Below are positions 13,873-19,492 of a stretch of 19,492 nt of DNA, piece after piece. The translations under genes were made by a program, and so were the position numbers. How positions within the stretch are numbered: position 1 is the stretch's first letter; each line of letters starts with the position of its first letter. Below the pieces are notes generated by a model. The model searched no databases. It had not been told where the DNA came from and saw nothing but the letters and a program-made list of their open reading frames with translations. The stretch comes from DAOUAJ01 sp034433615 (lineage in GTDB: Bacteria > Chloroflexota > Anaerolineae > DUEN01): the NCBI GenBank assembly GCA_034433615.1, contig DAOUAJ010000402.1, forward strand, positions 1 to 19,492, written 5' to 3'.

Positions 13873-14538
13873 ATGCCTTTGAACTTAGTCACCATAACCG
13901 ATCCCCGTTCGCCGGTGGCGGAGGCCTACCGCAGCTTGCGCACCAACCTGGAGTTCTCTAGCCTGGACCGCCCGTTGCGCACATTGCTGCTCACCTCGCC
14001 CGGCCCCGACGAAGGGAAGTCCACCACGCTGGCCAATCTGGCTGTGACCACCGCCCAGGCCGGTCGGCGTGTGATCGTCGCCGACTGCGACCTCCGCCGC
14101 CCACGCCAGCACGAGATCTTCGGCATCTCTAACGGGGTGGGGTTGACGAGCATGGTGCGTGATGAGAGCGCCCTGGCTCAGCCGCCACTCCAGGAGACCG
14201 AGGTCCCCGGGCTGTGGGTGCTGCCCAGCGGCCCACCGCCGCCCAACCCGGCCGAGCTGTTGGCCTCGCAGCGCATGAGCCAGGTCATCGAGCGGCTGGC
14301 GCAACAGGCCGACCTGGTGCTGTTCGATGCGCCGCCCATCGTGGCCGTGACGGATGCCGCCGTGCTGGCCAGCAAGGTGGACGGCGTGGTGCTGATTATC
14401 AACGCGGGTTCGACCAAACGCCAGTTTGCTCAGCGCGCCCAGGAGCTGCTCCAACGGGTCAACGCGCGCCTGATCGGCGCTGTCCTGAACAACGTGGCGC
14501 TGGACAGGGCGTTGCATACCTACTACGCGGAAAAGTAG
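13873..14538 (+). CDS. CpsD/CapB-like bacterial tyrosine kinase
   Basis: This encodes 221 residues from the ATG at 13873 (MPLNLVTITDPRSPVAEAYR), the normal start of the family; 21 further upstream codons are unlike it. EAYRSLRTNLEFSS is the conserved activator-contact helix. Walker A is SPGPDEGKST (about 42-51), Walker A' is VIVADCDLRRP (67-77) and Walker B is LVLFDAPP (148-155). The C-terminus HTYYAEK carries only two tyrosines, a short version of the autophosphorylated tyrosine cluster. It would need a CpsC-type membrane partner, supplied by the Wzz-like proteins at 8889 and 9653. Phosphorylation cycles of such kinases control polysaccharide assembly. Composition returns here to the GC-rich style of the Wzz genes. 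Confidence 0.88.
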   Translation: MPLNLVTITDPRSPVAEAYRSLRTNLEFSSLDRPLRTLLLTSPGPDEGKSTTLANLAVTTAQAGRRVIVADCDLRRPRQHEIFGISNGVGLTSMVRDESALAQPPLQETEVPGLWVLPSGPPPPNPAELLASQRMSQVIERLAQQADLVLFDAPPIVAVTDAAVLASKVDGVVLIINAGSTKRQFAQRAQELLQRVNARLIGAVLNNVALDRALHTYYAEK

Positions 14539-14549
14539 GGCACTGGGGC

Positions 14550-14656
14550 AACGAGGCACAAAGGCAACAAGGGATGAGTGACGAGGATAATCGCGTTTCT
14601 CGTTGCTTCTGGCCTGTCGGTCGGGACAGGCTCGTTACTTCTTGCCTCGTTACTCG
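14550..14656 (+). repeat. Nested inverted repeat between kinase gene and rmlA
   Basis: AACGAGGCA (14550-14558) pairs with TGCCTCGTT (14643-14651), and GAGTGACGAG (14576-14585) pairs with CTCGTTACTC (14647-14656) with one mismatch. At the centre GCCTGTC and GACAGGC (14612-14631) form a 7-bp hairpin with a GGTCGG loop. The right arm is itself three degenerate direct copies of CTCGTTRCTTCT. It fills nearly all of the gap and could act as an attenuator or mRNA stability element. No T-run follows the hairpin. Confidence 0.55.
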
Positions 14657-14679
14657 TTGTCTGATCGTGAGGAGAGTAC

Positions 14680-15747
14680 ATGAAAGGGTTGATCCTGAGT
14701 GGAGGTAAAGGGTCTCGCCTGTACCCCATCACCTACACCAACGCCAAACAACTGGTGCCTGTGGCCAACAAGCCGGTGCTGTTCCGGGCGATTGAGGCCA
14801 TTCGCGACGCCGGCATCACCGACATCGGCGTGGTGATCGGCGATACCGGGCCGCAAATCCGCGAGGCCGTGGGCGATGGCTCACGCTGGGGTGTCCACAT
14901 CACCTATATCCAGCAAGAGGCGCCCCTGGGATTGGCCCACGCGGTCAAGATCAGCCGGCCCTTCCTGGGCAATGAGCGGTTCGTCATGTTCCTCGGCGAC
15001 AACGTGATCGAGGGGGGCATCAGCTCACTCATTCGCCAGTTCGCCACCAGTGACTGGAACTGTCAAATCGTCCTGACTGAGGTGCCTGAGCCACAGCATT
15101 ACGGCGTGGCCGAGCTGGACGGGGATGGCCGCATCATTCGCCTGGAGGAGAAGCCGAAAGTGCCGCGCTCGAACCTGGCGCTGGTCGGTATCTACATGTT
15201 CGATCATCGGGTGTTTGAGGCCGTAGAGGCTATCCGACCATCGTGGCGGGGTGAACTGGAGATCACGGACGCCATCCAGTGGCTGATTGATGCGGGCTAT
15301 CGGGTGTACCCGTACATCCACCGCGGCTGGTGGATTGATACAGGTAAACCGATTGACATGCTGGAAGCCAATAACCGGGTTTTGGAAGAGCTGGAGCCGC
15401 GTGTGGACGGATTCGTCTCGCCTGATTCCCATGTGAACGGGCGCGTGACGATTGAGAAAGGCGCCCAGATCATCAACAGCGTGATCCGCGGCCCGGCCAT
15501 CATCGGCGAAGAGACGCGCGTGGTCAACGCCTATATCGGCCCGTATACTTCGATCTATCACCACTGCCTGATCGAGAATTGCGAGATCGAGCATTGTATC
15601 GTGCTGGAGAACAGCCGGATCGTTGACGTCCCCCACCGCATCGAGGACAGCCTGATCGGCCGCAACGTGGAGATCACCCGCTCGCCGATCAAGCCGCGTG
15701 CGTACAAGATGACGCTGGGCGATAACAGCCGGGTGGGGTTGCTGTAG
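14680..15747 (+). CDS. rmlA: Glucose-1-phosphate thymidylyltransferase, long form
   Basis: This encodes 355 residues with GAGGAG before the ATG. The N-terminal nucleotidyltransferase domain has LSGGKGSRLYPITYTNAKQL (about 6-25, with the activating Arg and the Lys of the KxLxPV motif), FLGDNVIEGG (metal/sugar site) and RLEEKPKVPRSNLALVGIYM. From about residue 245 the protein continues as a left-handed beta-helix with hexapeptide-like turns (RVTIEKGAQIINSVIRGPAI), found in the longer RmlA/StrD-type enzymes and absent from the ~290-residue RmlA. It makes dTDP-glucose from dTTP and glucose 1-phosphate in the cytoplasm. RmlB, which uses that product, is encoded 774 bases downstream, so the pair makes dTDP-4-keto-6-deoxyglucose. 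RmlC and RmlD are not in the window. Confidence 0.9.
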   Translation: MKGLILSGGKGSRLYPITYTNAKQLVPVANKPVLFRAIEAIRDAGITDIGVVIGDTGPQIREAVGDGSRWGVHITYIQQEAPLGLAHAVKISRPFLGNERFVMFLGDNVIEGGISSLIRQFATSDWNCQIVLTEVPEPQHYGVAELDGDGRIIRLEEKPKVPRSNLALVGIYMFDHRVFEAVEAIRPSWRGELEITDAIQWLIDAGYRVYPYIHRGWWIDTGKPIDMLEANNRVLEELEPRVDGFVSPDSHVNGRVTIEKGAQIINSVIRGPAIIGEETRVVNAYIGPYTSIYHHCLIENCEIEHCIVLENSRIVDVPHRIEDSLIGRNVEITRSPIKPRAYKMTLGDNSRVGLL

Positions 15748-15753
15748 GCGCAC

Positions 15754-16518
15754 ATGTTTCGCTCATTTCCTGCGTTGAGGCAGGCACTCAGCCGGATGGA
15801 GCAGATCGAGCCTGTAGAATCGGCCGCCGCCGCGTTTGAGGGGGCCGATCTTGTTCCTGCCTACGCTGTGCCTGGGGATGGCTGCGTGGAGGAGGAGGCC
15901 AAAGCTTTGGCCGCGGCGGTGGCCATCCTCGCCGAGCGTACCGTACGCCTGGAAATGGTCTACGAGCAGTGGCAGCCCTTTGAACCTGGCCCCTATTTCG
16001 ACCTGTGCCCCTCGCACGTTGCGCTCATATGTGACCTGGAGGAACGCGGCAGCCTGGTGCACGTCCGCCTTTACGCCGATCTGCTCTCCCCTTCCTTCCG
16101 CGCGGCCGAGCGCTTCTGTGTGGAGCAATTCCTGCCCATCGTGCGCGCCAGCCAGGCAGACGTGCCTCTTCGGCGCGCCACCTGGGCGCACGAGCTGCAT
16201 GAGCGGGCCTGGCCGATCCTGCAAGAGCGGCTCATCCGGGCGGAACAGGTCATTGACCAGGCGGTGGATTCCCTCACCCAGGCCGGCCACGTCAGCTTCA
16301 TGGTAGCCTGGGGAGCGGCCGAGGAGCGTCGGCGCACAAGCCCGCGCGGCCGCGCTCCCACTCTCACGCTAGATTTCACGTTCCCTTTACCCCTCAGCCG
16401 GCGCCATCACCGCCGAGAGGTCTTGCGACGTCGCCTACAACTTCGCCGGGCAGCCGGACGTCCTCTGCTCAGACGCAGCGGGCCGGAACGTCCCCGGCGC
16501 ACTGATTCTGGAGAATAG
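15754..16518 (+). CDS. Unknown protein between rmlA and rmlB, C-terminus possibly frameshifted
   Basis: The open frame encodes 254 residues and starts 6 bases after rmlA with only a weak TAGG site. I do not recognise a family. Residues 1-190 look like an ordinary soluble alpha/beta protein, with an acidic N-terminus, YEQWQPFEPGPYFDLCPSHV, a basic/hydrophobic strand (GSLVHVRLYADLL) and a helical part (LQERLIRAEQVIDQAVDSLT). No signal peptide or membrane helix is seen. After about residue 215 the sequence becomes an arginine run (SRRHHRREVLRRRLQLRRAA) with poor codon bias. The +1 frame over the same bases reads like normal protein with GC-rich third positions (see findings). The end lies 3 bases before rmlB, so it is in the operon. 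Confidence 0.6.
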   Translation: MFRSFPALRQALSRMEQIEPVESAAAAFEGADLVPAYAVPGDGCVEEEAKALAAAVAILAERTVRLEMVYEQWQPFEPGPYFDLCPSHVALICDLEERGSLVHVRLYADLLSPSFRAAERFCVEQFLPIVRASQADVPLRRATWAHELHERAWPILQERLIRAEQVIDQAVDSLTQAGHVSFMVAWGAAEERRRTSPRGRAPTLTLDFTFPLPLSRRHHRREVLRRRLQLRRAAGRPLLRRSGPERPRRTDSGE

Positions 16519-16521
16519 ATC

Positions 16522-19080
16522 ATGCGCAATTATCTGATCACCGGCGGGGCCGGGTTCATCGGCTCCAACTTCGTCCACTACCTGCTTGACCGCTACTCAG
16601 ACATCCGGGTGGTGGTGTTCGACAAGTTGACTTACGCAGGGAACCTGGACAACCTGCTGGACGTCCAGGACGACCCCCGCTATCACTTCATCCGCGGCGA
16701 CATCCGCGACAAGGAGGCGGTGGCACAGGCCATCCAGGCGCACAAGATTGACACCATCGTAAATTTCGCTGCAGAGAGTCATGTTGACCGTTCGATTATG
16801 GACCCTGATGCGTTCATCCGGACGGATGTGTATGGGACCTATGTTTTGCTGGAAGCGGCGAAGAAACATGAGATTAAACGGTTTCATCAGGTTAGTAGTG
16901 TAACAGAGGATACCCCATTGCTGGTACGGGACGAGCGAACACACGAGATCAGCCTACGCCCAATCGCTGACCTGGCAAATATTCCTCTTGACCAGTTCTC
17001 TGTGCTGACGTTAACTTCCGACTTTCAGGTAGCGTTCCGGCGGATGGGACACCTTATCAGCCACCCGGCGGATGAGATTTACGAGATTACCTACAATGGT
17101 GGCGGTCGAATACGGGCGACAGCTTCTCACTCCGTCTTCGTCTTTGAAGATGGTCAAATCGTTGCCAAGCGGTCTGACCAGTTAAAAAACGGTGACCTGA
17201 TGGTGACTTTCCTGGGTGATATTGGCAAAATGGAGAAGTCACCTCACGTCTTCGATCTACGGGCCCTGTTTGCCGACTATGATACTGAGTGGATGGACGA
17301 CAGCCTGGCGCGTCGTTGGACAACATTGCAAGCCCTGGCCGAAGGCCGCAAGCCGGCGGAAGTGGCCCAGGAAGTTGGCACGCCGACGTTTTATCGGCTG
17401 GTGCAGGAGTTAATAGATGGTGGCTACCTGCAGCCGGTCAATGGTGTGTACCAGGGAACGGCTCGTAGTGCACTGAATGCCTATCGTGTTTTAAGTGATC
17501 TTCGCTGGGACCTGATCCGGCGTCAGCTTCATATTCCTGCCGAAACCCTCACGGTGAGTCCGCTTTTGATGGAAGTATTCGGTCTTTACCTGGCCGAGGG
17601 CCACGCTTCTCACACGCCACGCGAATTGAAGGGTAAAAACAGGAGTGTAACCTTCACCATCAATCGCACTGAGACTGAGGCACTAGAGAAACTCGTTACC
17701 TGCGCTCGAGAAATCTTTGGCATAGAGCCCTACATTCGCGAGCACGACTCTACGTACCAGGTGCGCTACAGCTCATATTGGGTTCATGCACTCTTTAGAC
17801 AGTTTGGTGCTACGGCCGAGACCAAGCGATTACCTGCTTGGATCTGGAGCCAGCCCAAAGTGTATATCGAGGCATTCCTGCGGGGTTATGAAGGAGACGC
17901 CCGAATCCAGCAGGATGGTCAATGCCACTTTACGACCATCAACCGTGCACTGGCTGAAAGCTTAGTGTGGTTAGCCAGGCTTAACGACATCAACTGTCGG
18001 ATCAATCAGCGGGTAACGCAACAAATCGCTGGTCAGAAGCCGCCGAACGTCACAGTGACTCGTGAGCGAGTCTGTTGGGACATTACTGTATCGGCCGAGC
18101 AGTACCATACGATTCAACGGTCCCGTTGGCGCGCTCCGATGGCACGATGTTTGCCAACACAGCACCTGGTCCAGGCTCTTGGCTGCCGTCATCGGCGTAG
18201 CATCAGCCTCGGTTATAAACAATTAGTGAGTAAAAGGCAGGCACAGATATTCCTGGATTCCCTTGAGCAAGTGCCAGCCAACATTAGGACTCTAGTCAAT
18301 TCTGACATTGGAGTGGCGAAAATCAAGTCTATCCGCCGTATCAAGGGCGACTTCACGGTATATGATGTGTCCGTGCCAGGATCCGAACGATTCTTTGGAG
18401 GGAATGTGCCCTGCTTACTGCATAATACCGATGAGGTCTACGGCCAAGTGCTGGCAGGCTCCTCGAAGGAGACGGATCCACTCGTTCCGCGCAGCCCCTA
18501 TGCCGCCAGCAAGGCCAGCGCCGACCTGATGGTGCTCGCCTACTACATCACCTACGGGCTGCCGGTGACCATCACGCGTGGAGCAAACAACATAGGCCCA
18601 TTTCAGCACCCGGAGAAAGTCGTCCCCCTGTTCGTCACCAATGCTATAGACGACCTGCCCCTGCCCGTCTACGGCGATGGCCGGCAGTTGCGCGACTACC
18701 AGTATGTCCTGGATCACTGCGAGGCTATTGACATCGTGCTGCAGCGGGGTCGGATCGGCGAGATCTACAATGTGGGCACCGGCCAGGAGATGGAGAACCT
18801 GAGGATGGTGGAGATCCTGCTGGACGAGCTGGGGAAGCCGCGCACTCTGATCCGGCATGTGGAAGACCGGCCAGGGCACGATCGGCGTTATTCGCTGAAC
18901 GTGGACAAGCTGAAGGCGCTGGGCTGGCAACCTCGCCACACCCACGAGGAGGCCATCCGCAAGACGGTGCGCTGGTACGTGGAGAACGAGTGGTGGTGGC
19001 GCAAGATCAAGAGCGGGGAGTTCAGGGAGTATTACCAGCGGCAATACGGCCAACGCTTAGCAAACAGCACGTTATTCTGA
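16522..19080 (+). CDS. rmlB: dTDP-glucose 4,6-dehydratase precursor interrupted by an intein
   Basis: The precursor has 852 residues, of which 342 are enzyme after removal of the intein (residues 126-635). GGAG lies eight bases before the ATG. The N-extein has the Rossmann signature TGGAGFIGSNF (Gly 8-14), FDKLTYAGNLDNL, and AAESHVDRSI. The N-extein ends RFHQVS and the C-extein begins TDEVYG, so splicing restores FHQVSTDEVYG with the catalytic Thr-Asp-Glu. The SDR Tyr-x-x-x-Lys is SPYAASKAS (Tyr 660, Lys 664 of the precursor). RDYQYVLDHCEAI, GEIYNVGTG and DRPGHDRRYSLN complete the family pattern. The enzyme turns dTDP-glucose, made by RmlA, into dTDP-4-keto-6-deoxyglucose. Without splicing the active site is split by 510 residues and the enzyme should be inactive. 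Confidence 0.93.
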   Translation: MRNYLITGGAGFIGSNFVHYLLDRYSDIRVVVFDKLTYAGNLDNLLDVQDDPRYHFIRGDIRDKEAVAQAIQAHKIDTIVNFAAESHVDRSIMDPDAFIRTDVYGTYVLLEAAKKHEIKRFHQVSSVTEDTPLLVRDERTHEISLRPIADLANIPLDQFSVLTLTSDFQVAFRRMGHLISHPADEIYEITYNGGGRIRATASHSVFVFEDGQIVAKRSDQLKNGDLMVTFLGDIGKMEKSPHVFDLRALFADYDTEWMDDSLARRWTTLQALAEGRKPAEVAQEVGTPTFYRLVQELIDGGYLQPVNGVYQGTARSALNAYRVLSDLRWDLIRRQLHIPAETLTVSPLLMEVFGLYLAEGHASHTPRELKGKNRSVTFTINRTETEALEKLVTCAREIFGIEPYIREHDSTYQVRYSSYWVHALFRQFGATAETKRLPAWIWSQPKVYIEAFLRGYEGDARIQQDGQCHFTTINRALAESLVWLARLNDINCRINQRVTQQIAGQKPPNVTVTRERVCWDITVSAEQYHTIQRSRWRAPMARCLPTQHLVQALGCRHRRSISLGYKQLVSKRQAQIFLDSLEQVPANIRTLVNSDIGVAKIKSIRRIKGDFTVYDVSVPGSERFFGGNVPCLLHNTDEVYGQVLAGSSKETDPLVPRSPYAASKASADLMVLAYYITYGLPVTITRGANNIGPFQHPEKVVPLFVTNAIDDLPLPVYGDGRQLRDYQYVLDHCEAIDIVLQRGRIGEIYNVGTGQEMENLRMVEILLDELGKPRTLIRHVEDRPGHDRRYSLNVDKLKALGWQPRHTHEEAIRKTVRWYVENEWWWRKIKSGEFREYYQRQYGQRLANSTLF
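16897..18426 (+). mobile_element. Intein with LAGLIDADG homing endonuclease in RmlB
   Basis: This is 510 residues in frame with rmlB. Block A starts at Ser 126 (SVTEDTPLLVRDE). Block B is RIRATASHSVFV with the Thr-x-x-His pair (Thr 200, His 203). Block F is FTVYDVSVPGSERFFGG. Block G is VPCLLHN, ending His 634-Asn 635, followed by Thr +1. All residues needed for splicing by the Ser1/Asn/Thr+1 route are present. Between B and F lie a probable helix-turn-helix (about 262-300) and two LAGLIDADG-type motifs, LMEVFGLYLAEGH (349-361) and AFLRGYEGDA (451-460), each with its acidic residue. The element is visibly richer in A+T than the exteins. It is a selfish element whose endonuclease would cut intein-less rmlB alleles. 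Confidence 0.92.
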
Positions 19081-19200
19081 GCGAGTCTGCAAGCAAAGAA
19101 TCTCCCACTGAGCCGGCGAGTTCGCCTCTCAAAGCACGACCCCTGGGCCTGTAAATACTCCCAGACGGCGTGACTTATCCGCCGCCTTAAGGAATTCTTC

Positions 19201-19492
19201 ATGACCGTGCCCTCTGGGTATCTCTACGACGTCTTCATCAGCCACAGCCAGGCCGACCGGGAATGGGTGGATGAGTGGCTGCTACCCCGCCTGGAACAGG
19301 CCGGGCTGCGGGTCGCCGTTGACTACCACGATTTTGTCGTCGGCATGCCTAGGATCGAGAACATCGAGCGAGCGGTGAAGCACAGCCGCCGTACGATCGT
19401 GGTGTTGACCCCGGACTGGCTCACCAGCGAGTGGAACGTCTTCGAGGCCCTGCTGCTGCGCACCCTGGACCCGGCGGCGCGCCGCCGCCGAC
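19201..19492 (+). CDS. TIR-domain protein, 3' end cut by window edge
   Basis: The frame starts at ATG 19201, with AAGGA seven bases upstream, and is open to the window end (97 codons). It reads MTVPSGYLYDVFISHSQADR, then EWVDEWLLPRLEQAGLRVAV, DYHDFVVGMPRIENIERAV, HSRRTIVVLTPDWLTSEWN and FEALLL. This is a TIR domain: box 1 is YDVFISHS, the BB-loop region follows DYHDF, and SEW-x-x-x-E carries the glutamate that cleaves NAD+ in catalytic TIR domains. An N-terminal TIR usually precedes a sensor module such as NACHT/NB-ARC, WD40 or TPR, which lies outside the window. It could be a defence or signalling protein. It starts 120 bases after rmlB in a gap with no obvious promoter or terminator. Confidence 0.85.
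   Translation, partial: MTVPSGYLYDVFISHSQADREWVDEWLLPRLEQAGLRVAVDYHDFVVGMPRIENIERAVKHSRRTIVVLTPDWLTSEWNVFEALLLRTLDPAARRRR

Noticed and set aside
15025..15753. 242-codon minus-strand frame over rmlA
   Set aside because: It is the mirror of a well-conserved enzyme gene and shows no family pattern of its own.
1..19492. CRISPR array, tRNA, rRNA, transposase or integrase gene
   Set aside because: I looked for regularly spaced repeats and for the usual protein motifs of IS transposases and integrases and saw none; the mobile signals are limited to the intein, the attC-like site and the short repeats.

Overview
The window looks like chromosomal DNA of a Chloroflexota bacterium, probably of the Anaerolineae/Caldilineae type. 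The base composition is GC-rich. The visible hints are a DUF951 protein, a Pro/Thr-rich small membrane protein, a secreted protein ending in the tail VYLPLILRG, and short CGTAAT-like intergenic repeats. The taxonomic call is an inference from gene style; there is no rRNA or tRNA gene here.

Left part (1-5900, metabolism and transport). A truncated EamA/DMT exporter and a small P/T-rich membrane protein lie on the minus strand. They diverge from an operon on the plus strand, and a face-to-face pair of sigma-70-like promoters sits between them. The operon holds an 8-oxoguanine deaminase-type amidohydrolase and, 3 bases later, an HD-domain protein resembling the C-terminal part of Ppx/GppA. Next come an SLC13/ArsB/NhaD-type permease with an added extracytoplasmic beta-sandwich domain and a universal stress protein. 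A separate extended -10 promoter precedes the DUF951 gene, followed by an MFS exporter.

Middle and right part (7260-19080, exopolysaccharide locus). A good promoter drives a GT4 glycosyltransferase with a TTG start. After it come two short Wzz/CpsC-like chain-length proteins, a separate CpsD-like tyrosine kinase, a long-form RmlA, an unknown protein, and RmlB. Together these would make dTDP-4-keto-6-deoxyglucose, glycosyl transfer and chain-length control for a surface polysaccharide. Two foreign-looking pieces interrupt the pathway. One is an MNT-type nucleotidyltransferase antitoxin whose HEPN toxin partner is cut to 26 codons. The other is a visibly more AT-rich block (about 10400-13620) with a RelE/ParE-type toxin-antitoxin pair, an attC-like integron recombination site, a secreted beta-propeller-like protein and a secreted clan GH-A-like glycoside hydrolase.

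The most striking feature is a 510-residue intein with a LAGLIDADG endonuclease inside rmlB. It sits immediately before the catalytic Thr-Asp-Glu, so the enzyme can only be made by protein splicing. The extein just upstream of the intein has unusual codon use, consistent with co-conversion during homing. The window ends in the N-terminal TIR domain of a truncated gene.
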